Notes under the pieces: generated by a model | What the model saw: only the letters and a program-made list of their open reading frames with translations | Database searches by the model: none | What the model was told of the DNA's origin: nothing | In this document: one piece after another, positions 1 to 7,124 of the stretch | How the letters are laid out: every line of letters begins with the position of its first letter | Numbering within the stretch: position 1 is the stretch's first letter | From: an uncultured beta proteobacterium | GTDB lineage: Bacteria > Pseudomonadota > Gammaproteobacteria > Burkholderiales > Rhodocyclaceae | NCBI GenBank assembly: GCA_903886975.1 | Contig: CAISOB010000039.1 | Span: 1-34,986 of the forward strand | Reading direction: 5' to 3' | DNA length: 34,986 bases | Made by a program: the position numbers and the translations under genes

Positions 1-81
1 ACGGCCCGCCTCACTTTGGCGTATAGGTCCACTTTGTACATCCTCTCTGCCTTCCTCGATCCATCACAGATCAAAGATTAG

Positions 82-438
82 GCATCAGGACTGGCTCCCA
101 CTACACCGCCACGTGGCTACCTTTCATTCCGGCATTCACAGGCCGCATCGTTGGACCCCGATCCGAAGCTGGTTGCCGTCGTCGCCAAGGCGCATGCCTG
201 GTTCGGGCGGCTGCGTTCCGGAAAGACGCTCAGTGTGCAGGCGATCGCGACGGAAGAGAAAGTTGATCGATCGTATGCACGGCGGGTCGTCTATCTCGCG
301 TTCCTGGCCCCCGACATCGTGCAGCGGATATTGAAGGGCGATCATCCGCCGACGTTGAATGCCACCCGCCTGATCCGGATGACGCCATTGCCGCTGGCGT
401 GGGCTGAGCAGCGGGAGTTGCTTGGGCTAACGGCCTGA
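82..438 (+). pseudogene. Remnant of a large serine recombinase (C-terminal end only)
   Basis: An open frame runs from a stop at 79-81 to the TGA at 436-438. From the TTG at 151 it reads 95 residues. It resembles the extreme C-terminal segment of the recombinase/resolvase proteins found on proteobacterial integrative elements: a helix-turn-helix-like stretch (roughly residues 28-50, with VDRSYARR), then LAFLAPDIVQRIL, and a closing P-L-x-WAEQRELLG block. The full proteins are normally about 500 residues or more, with an N-terminal catalytic serine domain. None of that domain is visible in the 150 bases upstream, so this is most likely a truncated, inactive remnant. No convincing ribosome-binding site precedes the TTG. 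The family assignment rests on remembered sequence character. Expression as a small DNA-binding protein cannot be excluded. Confidence 0.65.
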
Positions 439-460
439 CGTCTTGTCAATCGACGATCAT

Positions 461-482
461 TGGGCCCGCTGCTGCGGGCCCA
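461..482 (+). terminator. Perfect GC-rich hairpin after recombinase remnant
   Basis: A 9-bp perfect stem (TGGGCCCGC / GCGGGCCCA) with a TGCT loop begins 22 bases after the recombinase stop codon. Only a weak pyrimidine stretch (TCTCATT) follows, so termination is plausible but not canonical. Confidence 0.5.
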
Positions 483-673
483 TCTCATTACCTACGGCAA
501 TCTGTGAAGAACGCGGGCACCATTCCGTCATCATCATTCGGTTTGGCGCGAGCAAACTGGGACTGGCCAAATGGCCTACAGAGAAAGCCGCGGCATGACG
601 GGACGATCCTGGTGAAGAAGGTCGGACAGAGAATGTCGGCATCGCCCGGAAGCCCGCGCCGTGCGGGGCTTTG

Positions 674-706
674 CAAAGAAAAGAGCCCTTCACGCGGAAG
701 GGCTCT
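674..706 (-). terminator. Rho-independent terminator of the tRNA operon
   Basis: A 9-bp stem (AGAGCCCTT / AAGGGCTCT, positions 682-690 and 698-706) with a 7-base loop lies just downstream of tRNA-Asp. On the minus strand it is followed by TTTTCTTT. This is the expected end of the Ala-Glu-Asp tRNA transcript. A second, bulged GC hairpin lies at about 650-671, directly behind it. Confidence 0.8.
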
Positions 707-713
707 GACTTGT

Positions 714-790
714 TGGCGGAGTGGACGGGACTCGAACCCGCGACCCCCGGCGTGACAGGCCGGTATTCTAACCAACTGAACTACCACTCC
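714..790 (-). tRNA. tRNA-Asp(GUC)
   Basis: On the minus strand this 77-base gene begins GGAGTGGTAGTTCAG, has a GTC anticodon in a CCTGTCACG context, the GGTTCGAGTCC T-arm and an encoded 3' CCA. It is the last gene of a three-tRNA minus-strand operon and lies 7 bases before the terminator stem. Confidence 0.97.
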
Positions 791-850
791 AGTACTTCCA
801 AAAACAAACGGCTGCCACTGTTGCACTCGGCAACCCCCTGCCTATCCCGC

Positions 851-926
851 TGGCGTCCCCACGGGGATTCGAACCCCGGTACCTACCGTGAAAGGGTAGT
901 GTCCTAGGCCTCTAGACGATGGGGAC
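851..926 (-). tRNA. tRNA-Glu(UUC)
   Basis: The 76-base gene begins GTCCCCATCGTCTAGAGG on the minus strand. It carries anticodon TTC in the CCCTTTCACGG arm, a GGTTCGAATCC T-arm and an encoded CCA. It is the middle gene of the tRNA operon. Its cognate synthetase gene, gltX, lies immediately upstream of the operon. Confidence 0.97.
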
Positions 927-948
927 CCGGACTTCTCTTTCGGCTTGT

Positions 949-1024
<76 letters not shown>

Positions 1025-1041
1025 GCTCGAAAGAAGCGCGC

Positions 1042-1070
1042 ATTATAGGGATGCGGTCCAGTCTTGTAAA
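1042..1070 (-). promoter_or_regulatory. tRNA operon promoter (sigma-70)
   Basis: On the minus strand a TTTACA -35 box (1065-1070) and a perfect TATAAT -10 box (1042-1047) are separated by exactly 17 bases. The discriminator that follows is GCGCGC. A GC-rich discriminator is typical of stable-RNA promoters under stringent (ppGpp) control; that regulation is inferred, not shown. The -35 lies inside one arm of an inverted repeat that starts at the gltX stop codon. Confidence 0.88.
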
Positions 1071-1109
1071 GCGCTTTCTGTCTTTGCAGAGCGTTAAACA
1101 AGCGCTTTA
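1067..1109. repeat. 10-bp inverted repeat linking gltX stop to tRNA -35
   Basis: TAAAGCGCTT (1067-1076) and AAGCGCTTTA (1100-1109) are perfect reverse complements separated by 23 bases. One arm contains the gltX TAA stop. The other overlaps the -35 of the tRNA operon. Each arm also contains the 8-base palindrome AAGCGCTT. It could form a stem at the end of the gltX message. No U-tract follows, so Rho-independent termination is uncertain. Confidence 0.7.
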
Positions 1110-2501
1110 TTTCGGGCTTGCCGCAGTCAGCCGCTTGAGTACCATTTCTCGTGGAAACAGCGCGATCACCGCATCGACCGACGGCGTTTGCGCCTGCCCC
1201 GTCAGCAGCACGCGCAGGGGCATGGCGAGCTTTGGCATCTTCAACCCATGCCGGCCTATGCACGCCTTGATCAGCGCGCCTATGGCCGGCGCTTCCCACG
1301 CGACCTCACGCACGCCGGCGATGAAATCGGCGAGCGCCGGAAGCGCTTCCGGCGTCAGATGCTGCGCGAGTACGTCGGCCTGCGGATGCAAGTCGATATA
1401 GAAAATCTCCGCGGCGTCGGCGAGCTCGTTCAGATTGCTGACGCGTTCCTTGTAGAGGCCAATGATCGCATCGAGCGCGGGCGTCGCGCCGACCGTCACG
1501 CCGCGCGCTTCGAGGCGCGGGCGCACAAGCATCGCCAAGCGCTCATTATCGGTCTGCTTGAGATAGTGCGCGTTGAGCCAGTTGAGCTTCTCGGTGTTGA
1601 ACTGCGCTGCCGACGGCGTGATGTGGCCGAGGTCGAACCAGGCGCAGAACTGCTCCATGGTGAACACTTCGTCGTCGCCGTGTGACCAGCCGAGGCGGGC
1701 GAGGTAGTTGAGTACGGCTTCCGGGAGGTAGCCGGCATCGTCGTATTGCATGACGCTGACCGCGCCGTGCCGCTTCGACAGCTTTTGCCCGTCGTCGCCG
1801 AGGATCATCGAGAGGTGCGCGTAGATCGGCACCTGCGCGCCGAGCGCGTCGAGTATGTTGATCTGGCGCGGCGTGTTATTGACGTGGTCGTCGCCGCGGA
1901 TGACGTGCGTGATCTTCATCTCCCAGTCATCGACGACGACGCAGAAATTGTACGTCGGCGTGCCGTCGGCACGCGCAATGACAAGGTCATCGAGTTCGGC
2001 GTTGGCGATCTCGATGCGGCCCTTGACGAGGTCGTCCCAGGCAACGATGCCGTCGACCGGATTTCTGAAGCGCACTACCGGCTGCGCGCCTGTCGGCGGC
2101 GTCGGGAGTGTCTTGCCGGGCTCGGGCCGCCAGGTGCCGTCGTAGCGTGGCTTGAGTCCCGCGGCGCGTTGCGCTTCGCGCATGCGCTCGAGTTCTTCCG
2201 GCGTCGTGTAACAACGGTAAGCGGTCCCGGCCGCGAGCATCTGTGCGATGACTTCCTTGTAGCGCGGCATGCGCTGCATTTGATAGTACGGCCCCTCGTC
2301 CGGCTTGAGGCCCAGCCAGTTCATTCCGTCGAGAATCCCCTGCACCGCTTCGGGCGTCGAGCGAGCGACATCGGTGTCTTCAACGCGCAAAATGAATTGA
2401 CCGCCATGATGCCGGGCGAAGGCCCAGGCGAAAAGCGCGGTACGCGCCCCGCCGATATGCAAAAAACCGGTTGGGGACGGGGCGAAACGGGTGCGGATCA
2501 T
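1107..2501 (-). CDS. gltX: Glutamyl-tRNA synthetase
   Basis: Class I synthetase that charges tRNA-Glu with glutamate in the cytoplasm. The ATG at 2501 gives 464 residues, the usual bacterial length; a 21-residue upstream extension is open but lacks family character. Visible motifs are the HIGH-type signature HIGG at residues 15-18, the VEDTD segment near 40, the [14 protein letters not shown] block near 203-217, and the KMSKS-type KLSKR at 240-244. The CYTTPEEL segment near residue 97 keeps only one cysteine, so the zinc cluster seen in the E. coli enzyme appears absent. The gene is followed on the same strand by the tRNA operon containing tRNA-Glu. The Shine-Dalgarno is weak (CTCCCC directly before ATG). 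A TACAAT-like -10 lies near 2531-2536. The gene is divergent from tRNA-Val. Discriminating versus non-discriminating specificity cannot be read from the sequence. Confidence 0.97.
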   Translation of the reverse strand: MIRTRFAPSPTGFLHIGGARTALFAWAFARHHGGQFILRVEDTDVARSTPEAVQGILDGMNWLGLKPDEGPYYQMQRMPRYKEVIAQMLAAGTAYRCYTTPEELERMREAQRAAGLKPRYDGTWRPEPGKTLPTPPTGAQPVVRFRNPVDGIVAWDDLVKGRIEIANAELDDLVIARADGTPTYNFCVVVDDWEMKITHVIRGDDHVNNTPRQINILDALGAQVPIYAHLSMILGDDGQKLSKRHGAVSVMQYDDAGYLPEAVLNYLARLGWSHGDDEVFTMEQFCAWFDLGHITPSAAQFNTEKLNWLNAHYLKQTDNERLAMLVRPRLEARGVTVGATPALDAIIGLYKERVSNLNELADAAEIFYIDLHPQADVLAQHLTPEALPALADFIAGVREVAWEAPAIGALIKACIGRHGLKMPKLAMPLRVLLTGQAQTPSVDAVIALFPREMVLKRLTAASPK

Positions 2502-2554
2502 GGGGAGCGGCCAACGGACGGAAAGAACGTATTGTAAGTTAAGCTCGCCGCAAA

Positions 2555-2583
2555 TTGACCCCATTGCGACGTTGTGGTTAAAT
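2555..2583 (+). promoter_or_regulatory. Probable tRNA-Val promoter
   Basis: TTGACC (2555-2560) and TTAAAT (2578-2583) are spaced by 17 bases, placing a start site about 8 bases before the mature tRNA-Val. The -35 matches consensus in 5 of 6 positions and the -10 in 4 of 6. Confidence 0.6.
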
Positions 2584-2597
2584 CCCGTCCCTCTATC

Positions 2598-2672
2598 GGG
2601 CGGTTAGTTCAGCGGTAGAACGCTCGCCTCACACGCGAGAGGTCACTGGTTCGATCCCAGTACCGCCCACCA
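2598..2672 (+). tRNA. tRNA-Val(CAC)
   Basis: The 75-base gene starts GGGCGGTTAGTTCAGCGG. Its CTCGC/GCGAG anticodon stem encloses CTCACAC, giving anticodon CAC. The T-arm is CTGGTTCGATCCCAG, the acceptor stem GGGCGG/CCGCCC is complete, and CCA is encoded. It is transcribed divergently from gltX. Confidence 0.95.
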
Positions 2673-2697
2673 ATTGATGATGTATAGATGTCCAAAG

Positions 2698-2741
2698 AAG
2701 GCCGGATAACCCAAGCAAATACAAGGGTCCTGGCCTTTTTT
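2698..2741 (+). terminator. Terminator behind tRNA-Val
   Basis: AAGGCC (2698-2703) pairs with GGCCTT (2732-2737). An inner ACCC/GGGT pairing extends the stem, and a run of T follows (GGCCTTTTTTG). It ends the monocistronic tRNA-Val transcript. Confidence 0.7.
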
Positions 2742-3016
2742 GCGCCCATAGTTCATTCTTCCCGACACAAATAACCAAATCTTTATGTTTGATCCGTTTG
2801 ACGACGTGGTACTGGATAAATTCATCGCCAACAACATCGAACATTTCAAGATTAGAAATTTTTTGTTGCCTACGCTAATGACATTCATAGAATGTCAATA
2901 ACACGGGTTGGCTTTGAAACCGAGTTCCGAAATCAAGCCGGAAAAATCTCATTACTTCAATATCCGAAGCCACTCGCTGGACAGAGCCGATCATACCTAA
3001 CAGCTAGATTTCGCGA
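2742..3016. other. Intergenic stretch without supported gene
   Basis: Between the tRNA-Val terminator and the next membrane protein gene the DNA is visibly AT-richer. Short frames exist on both strands (for example 2892-3077 plus and 2643-2888 minus), but they overlap the tRNA or the next gene and show no family features. No promoter could be assigned with confidence. Confidence 0.5.
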
Positions 3017-3661
3017 ATGCCGAAACGTAAATACGTCCTGGCCGTTGTCTGTTACCTGTCAATCCCCGTGGTCCTGATTGCCGGAGTCGGCCTGTTTGTT
3101 CTTATCGATCCGGAAATGGCTCGCGGCCATGCCGACTACGTGCGCAACTACCGATTGCTGGAGTCGGCCCGGAATGGAGTTCTGATGGCCGCCGGCGGGG
3201 CAGCGCTGGCCCTGTGGGTATTGACCTGCTATCTGGTGCTCAAGTCTCGGCAGCGATCTCTAGGCTGGATATTGCTGGCTCCTGCCGGTCCGCTGGGGAT
3301 CGCCGTCATCGCCACACTTGAAGACCAGTCGCCTTTAGCCGACGACCTGTTTCAGCAATTCATCCGGAAGCTAAAGATATATTGGCGCATTCCGCTGGAA
3401 ATCGCCTTGTTCGTCTCGGTCTGGTCTCTCGCGTTTACGCTGATTGTCCTCAAGCGCGAACTGATGATTATTTACGAATCTTTCGTTACCGGAACGCCGA
3501 CCGCAACGATTATCGACCTGCAGATGGCATCTGGCGGCATGATGGCATTTGCCGAAGGGTTGGAAGTGTTCTACCTGGTTGCACTGATCTATCTGCTTTG
3601 GCCTATTGTCTTCAATCTCGCAGGTCGCTTATTCCAGCCACGCTCAAGCCAAGTCCGCTGA
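3017..3661 (+). CDS. Uncharacterised integral membrane protein
   Basis: A 214-residue protein of unknown function. It shows about four hydrophobic membrane segments: roughly residues 7-29 (LAVVCYLSIPVVLIAGVGLF), 54-75 (VLMAAGGAALALWVLTCYLV), 125-147 (IPLEIALFVSVWSLAFTLIV) and 175-200 (ending LVALIYLLWPIVFNLAG). A shorter segment near 84-100 may also enter the membrane. The N-terminus is basic (MPKRK). No catalytic or transport motif is recognised. It is convergent with the lipoprotein gene that ends 17 bases downstream, so the two are not an operon. The ATG at 3017 lacks a strong Shine-Dalgarno, but it fits the hydrophobic start. Confidence is for the gene, not for a function. Confidence 0.75.
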   Translation: MPKRKYVLAVVCYLSIPVVLIAGVGLFVLIDPEMARGHADYVRNYRLLESARNGVLMAAGGAALALWVLTCYLVLKSRQRSLGWILLAPAGPLGIAVIATLEDQSPLADDLFQQFIRKLKIYWRIPLEIALFVSVWSLAFTLIVLKRELMIIYESFVTGTPTATIIDLQMASGGMMAFAEGLEVFYLVALIYLLWPIVFNLAGRLFQPRSSQVR

Positions 3662-3678
3662 GAGTAATTGCCCAGAAA

Positions 3679-4146
3679 CTACCGGCGTTGCCGTTCGCTA
3701 TCCGGGTACTCAAATCGTTGAGTATCTATAAAACCAGTCTGGTCAATCGACAGGCGGAATGTCTTCTTCTCGTTCTCCTGAAGGATCATTATTCGTGGAG
3801 AGCCGTAGGAGCTACCGGAAATCCGACATGAGCCTTGTCCGGAAGGGTCTTGACTTCCCTGCAGCAGATGCTCGCCTGGCTCCACGAAAAATTGGCCGGT
3901 TTCGCCGGTGCTCAATCGAGCCGCCAAAACCTGGTCAATGTATAAGGCAAGATAGCATCCGGAAGCTGTCGCACTGCCGTCCCTCGTTACTACGATGGTC
4001 GCAGTCGCTTTAGCCGACTTTTCTTGAAATGCCAATTGCCTTTCGACTGCGACAGGAAGAACCTTTGGCGGGGGCACAGGGGCCGTGGAGCATCCTGAGA
4101 GAACTGCCACGGCAACGATTGCGAGCGCTGATCTGATAAGTTTCAT
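3679..4146 (-). CDS. Small lipoprotein
   Basis: A 155-residue exported protein anchored by a lipid. From the ATG at 4146 it has a charged start (MKLIRS), a hydrophobic core (ALAIVAVAV) and a lipobox LSGC with the cysteine at about residue 19, followed by STAPVPPPK. The rest is a soluble domain with TIVVTRDG, ASGCYLALYIDQ, a GETGQFFVEPGEHLL segment and a C-terminal FRLSIDQTG strand. That pattern suggests a small beta-sandwich, as in short surface or periplasmic lipoproteins. An in-frame ATG at 4161 adds five residues and cannot be ruled out. Function is unknown. It is convergent with the membrane protein at 3017-3661. Confidence 0.8.
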   Translation of the reverse strand: MKLIRSALAIVAVAVLSGCSTAPVPPPKVLPVAVERQLAFQEKSAKATATIVVTRDGSATASGCYLALYIDQVLAARLSTGETGQFFVEPGEHLLQGSQDPSGQGSCRISGSSYGSPRIMILQENEKKTFRLSIDQTGFIDTQRFEYPDSERQRR

Positions 4147-4518
4147 ATTGATAAGGTCCATACCAAGGCCCCCCAGCATGACCGGGGGCATGCGTATATT
4201 TGCTGTTGCACGTAGCCGACGGCAAGCATGAATTGAAGCGCAGAAGCCGCCAGTGTAGTCCGGTAACGGTGTCTTCAGTAAGACTGATTTTGGGTCCGCC
4301 AAGCTTTGGAATATAGCTGGACGATCACGACGCGCAAACTTAGGTTGGGCGTCCGGAACTTCCGAGTTCCTGTTATCGCTTCCGTTAGCCGGCCTAGAGA
4401 TTCATCGCTCTGGCTATACTTATTGCAGTCCGAACGTATTCTTTGGTCACAGGAACGCCCGCCCGAACAACCTGTCGAACAAGCGAATGGGTCACAAGGC
4501 CATCTGGTGAGAGCGACA
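4147..4518. other. Divergent intergenic region
   Basis: A 372-base spacer between the minus-strand lipoprotein and the plus-strand Gln-rich gene. It must hold both promoters. A TATACT hexamer at 4415-4420 is the best -10 candidate for the plus gene, but no matching -35 is seen. Open frames here are short and unconvincing. Confidence 0.4.
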
Positions 4519-4803
4519 ATGCGCAAGTTTCTATTCTTGATCTTCGTAAGCCTGGGCTGCGGGTTTGCCAACGCCAGCGGCTACAGCGAGCAGGTACAGC
4601 AGAACGAACTCTATCTGCAAAGGCGGCAAGTGCAGCAACAGGAATACGAGCAACAACGGCTCCAGCAACAGCAGCAATTGCAAAAATTCGACCAAAACAT
4701 GGAAACACAGCGACAGCAACAGGCTCAGCAATTACAAATCTACCAGCAGAATCTGCAGCAGCAACAGCCGCAAGTGCAGCAATTGCCGTCGGTGCAAAAA
4801 TGA
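4519..4803 (+). CDS. Exported glutamine-rich coiled-coil protein
   Basis: A 94-residue protein with an N-terminal signal peptide (MRKFLFLIFVSLGCGFANA, likely cut before SGYSEQ). The mature part is dominated by glutamine, with runs of up to five, spaced by Y, L, E and R. This would form an amphipathic or coiled-coil, low-complexity periplasmic protein. The ATG at 4519 is chosen because GGTGAGAG lies just upstream and the signal peptide begins exactly here. An open frame continues upstream to 4306 without export features. The repeated CAG/CAA codons make this tract prone to slippage. Function is unknown; small Q-rich exported proteins occur in many betaproteobacteria. Confidence 0.75.
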   Translation: MRKFLFLIFVSLGCGFANASGYSEQVQQNELYLQRRQVQQQEYEQQRLQQQQQLQKFDQNMETQRQQQAQQLQIYQQNLQQQQPQVQQLPSVQK

Positions 4804-4964
4804 TAAATCCGCTTATGAGGGTCGGGCGAGAAGGATAAGCCCCCAATGTTCTGATCCGGGATAACAATTCATTACAAATAGTGTGGATTTTGAAATTCTT
4901 CCAGGCGCTCAATATTCAACAATAAGGCATTGCTTGCCTGGTAGCGGCCAAATCGAGGACCAAG

Positions 4965-5582
4965 ATGACTTGCACAAGACTTGCAGTACGCGGAATCGTC
5001 GCCCTGTTCGTGGGCGCCTGCCTGATGACCGGGGCGATGGCACAGGATCGCCGTGACTATGATCGGCATGACCCGTATCGTGGAGAACACTGGCGTTTCG
5101 ACGACCGACACCATCATGGTCACTACTATCCGTCGCTAGGGTATGTTGTCGCCGCGCTTCCGCCTGGCGTTTTAACGCTGAGCTTTCATAATCGAAGACT
5201 GTTCTTCGATGCAGGCGTCTGGTATGAACCGGTCGGCGGCGGTTTCGTCGTCGCCAGACCGCCGATAGGTATCTTCGTGCCATCGCTGCCGCCGGATTAT
5301 TCGACCGTCTGGGTCGGACGTGTGCCCTATTACTACGCCAACAATGTCTACTACGCAGCGCGTCAAAATGGCTATGTGGTCGTCGATCAGCCGACCACCT
5401 ATGTCGAGGCGCCACCAGCTGCGCCGGCACCATCTTCCCCACAGGTGGCGCCACCATCGCAGGCAGCGCAAGGCCCGGCGGGAAGCTGGTATTACTGCGA
5501 TTCGGCCAAAGCCTACTATCCTTACGCGGCCAATTGCCCCGAGGGCTGGCGAACCGTGCCGGCGACGCCGCCTGGGCGCTAG
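4965..5582 (+). CDS. Exported DUF6515-like protein
   Basis: A 205-residue secreted or periplasmic protein of unknown role. The signal peptide is residues 1-26 (ending GAMA, cut before QDRRDYD). Next comes a charged, His-rich segment (RFDDRHHHGHYYP, about 44-56). A central beta-rich domain follows, with aromatic repeats such as GVWYEPVGGGFVV and YYYANNVYYAA. A Pro/Ala linker (about 148-170) leads to a closing motif, WYYCDSAKAYYPY...CPEGWRTVP. That C-terminal motif with two cysteines recurs in exported betaproteobacterial proteins of the DUF6515 kind, from which the call is made. It has its own spacer of about 160 bases from the Q-rich gene. Confidence 0.8.
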   Translation: MTCTRLAVRGIVALFVGACLMTGAMAQDRRDYDRHDPYRGEHWRFDDRHHHGHYYPSLGYVVAALPPGVLTLSFHNRRLFFDAGVWYEPVGGGFVVARPPIGIFVPSLPPDYSTVWVGRVPYYYANNVYYAARQNGYVVVDQPTTYVEAPPAAPAPSSPQVAPPSQAAQGPAGSWYYCDSAKAYYPYAANCPEGWRTVPATPPGR

Positions 5583-5597
5583 ATCAAGGCTGGCGTT

Positions 5598-5618
5598 CAA
5601 CGCCCGAGCCGGGCGTTG
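5598..5618. terminator. Bidirectional hairpin between convergent genes
   Basis: CAACGCCCG and CGGGCGTTG form a perfect 9-bp stem with a 3-base loop. It sits between the stop codons of two convergent genes (5582 and 5625). There is no clear T-run on either side, so it may act as a bidirectional, partly Rho-dependent end. Confidence 0.6.
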
Positions 5619-5624
5619 CGCTCG

Positions 5625-5939
5625 CTAGAAGCGGTTCGGTTCCTTGGCATCCTGGATGAACCAGACGATCAGGATGATCAATCCGATGAGCGGTATGAAG
5701 TACAGCAGCAGAAACCACGCGCTGCGATCTGTATCGTGCAGCCGCCGCGCGCCGACCGCCAGCGACGGCAGCAGAACGAGCAGGGAAAATATTGCAGACA
5801 ACTGGTTGCTGAGGATGCTTGTCGCTGCCCATGCCAGGAAGGTGAAGAGAACCCACCACCAATACTCCGAGCGCGAGGCGCGTCCTTCAAAAGCGGCGTA
5901 TTTCGAGAAGCAAGTACTGATTGATTCGCCGAATGTCAT
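5625..5939 (-). CDS. DUF805 family membrane protein
   Basis: A 104-residue inner-membrane protein. It opens with the DUF805 signature (FSKYAAFEGRASRSEYWWW, about residues 10-28), followed by three hydrophobic segments (about 26-41, 44-60 and 78-95). The conserved VGARRLHDTDRSAW motif lies at about 62-75, and the tail is WFIQDAKEPNRF. The length fits the short DUF805 proteins. The ATG at 5939 is supported by GGAGAGG six bases upstream. The molecular function of DUF805 is not established. It is preceded on the same strand by the outer-membrane barrel gene but separated by 248 bases with a terminator-like hairpin. Confidence 0.92.
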   Translation of the reverse strand: MTFGESISTCFSKYAAFEGRASRSEYWWWVLFTFLAWAATSILSNQLSAIFSLLVLLPSLAVGARRLHDTDRSAWFLLLYFIPLIGLIILIVWFIQDAKEPNRF

Positions 5940-6095
5940 TGGCCTCTCCTGATTGATCCCGTCTTGGACGGTTGATGCATATCCTGAGCCCCGTCCGCAG
6001 CGCAGGATATGCAATGATAATCGGAAGGCGAGGACGCCGGCGTAAATTGAACAATCAGTGCGGCACGAACTCGTGATGCCGCCGAGCGAGGCGAC

Positions 6096-6142
6096 GTCAA
6101 ACAAATCGCCCGGTGCATGCGGTGCAAGCGGGTGCCGGGCGA
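6096..6142 (-). terminator. Probable terminator of the outer-membrane protein gene
   Basis: TCGCCCGG (6106-6113) and CCGGGCGA (6135-6142) pair perfectly around a 21-base loop. On the minus strand the stem is followed by TTTGTTTG. It lies 46 bases after the stop of the beta-barrel gene. Confidence 0.6.
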
Positions 6143-6187
6143 AGGGTCGAATCATCCAGCTTGGTGCCCGGGTGAGCGCGGCCGTAC

Positions 6188-6964
6188 TCACCACTTCTTG
6201 TTGATGCCAATGCGGAAAAGGTCGATGCCGAGATTTGCCGAATTGCTGAAGGTGTTCGTCGGCCAAGACACTCCGAACCACCTCAAGTTGTTCGAAGTGC
6301 TGCTCACATGGCCAAAGTCCGCGTGCAGGTATTCGGCTTTGATCGACCAGTTGTTTTGCATCGCGTGTTCATAGCCGAGCCCCAGCACCCAGCCGTACTT
6401 GGTCTTGCTCTCCGACGAACTCTCGTTGGCCCCGGGACCAAAGTTGTCAGTGAAATGATTCTGGCTCTTCAGTTGCGTGGCGCCGAGGCCGCCGGTCGCA
6501 TAGAACAGGGACTGATTCACGGCGTAACCGACACGACCGCGGGCGGACAGCAGCCAATCGGCCTTCACTTTTTGGGTATTGGTGAATGTCGACGGCGCGC
6601 AACAGGGATAGGTCGCCGTATAGCTCCGTGACTCGTCCATGCTTAGCGCATCGAGATCGAGTTCGACGCCGCTCACCACGGCGCCGGATTGGAATCCGTA
6701 GCCCGCCGTCAATCCGCCCAGCCAGCCTTTGGGTTTGATTGTCCCGTCGCTGAGCTTGTTGATCGCCGGAACGCTCGTCGAATTGAAATACCCGGTCGGC
6801 GAAAACACCGTGGTCGTTGAAACGTCGGATTTACCCCAGCCATAACCGGCGTTCAAGCCGAAATAGGGACCGGCCCAATTTGTTTCGTCGGCGCTGGCCA
6901 ATAGCGGCAGGGTGATAGACAGCAGGGCTGGAAGCGCCTGCACAGCAAAATTCTTGGTCTTCAT
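6188..6964 (-). CDS. Outer-membrane beta-barrel protein (Omp25/31, OmpA-like barrel type)
   Basis: A 258-residue protein with a signal peptide (start MKTKNFAVQALPALLS, cut near ASA-DETNWAG). It has the alternating pattern of an eight-stranded barrel: WAGPYFGLNAGYGWG near residue 30, KGWLGGLTAGYGFQ, a VELDLDAL strand, GRVGYAVNQSLFYATGGLG, and WVLGLGYEHAMQNNWSIKAEYLHADFG. It ends with LFRIGINKKW; a terminal aromatic residue is the usual insertion signal for the BAM machinery. The loop pair CC in TYPCCAPST is unusual. The start at 6964 is supported by GAGGG upstream. Such proteins are small surface barrels in proteobacteria; a specific substrate cannot be inferred. Confidence 0.88.
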   Translation of the reverse strand: MKTKNFAVQALPALLSITLPLLASADETNWAGPYFGLNAGYGWGKSDVSTTTVFSPTGYFNSTSVPAINKLSDGTIKPKGWLGGLTAGYGFQSGAVVSGVELDLDALSMDESRSYTATYPCCAPSTFTNTQKVKADWLLSARGRVGYAVNQSLFYATGGLGATQLKSQNHFTDNFGPGANESSSESKTKYGWVLGLGYEHAMQNNWSIKAEYLHADFGHVSSTSNNLRWFGVSWPTNTFSNSANLGIDLFRIGINKKW

Positions 6965-7124
6965 GGAACCCTCGCGAAAGATACGTTGACCCAATATCCC
7001 CCGAACGCCGTCAGCAAACCACGACGTTGTCGCAACGCTACGACGCTATGGGATCGGAAGAGTTCAATGCCAATTCGCCTGGGCCGGCATCCACGTCGTT
7101 GATTTGCCGCAACCGTGCGCAATC

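Noticed and set aside
488..826. Frames running through the tRNA-Asp gene
   Set aside because: They translate the tRNA and its terminator; no protein features.
4531..4731. Leucine-rich minus-strand frame
   Set aside because: Artefact of reading CAG/CAA glutamine codons on the opposite strand as CTG/TTG leucine.
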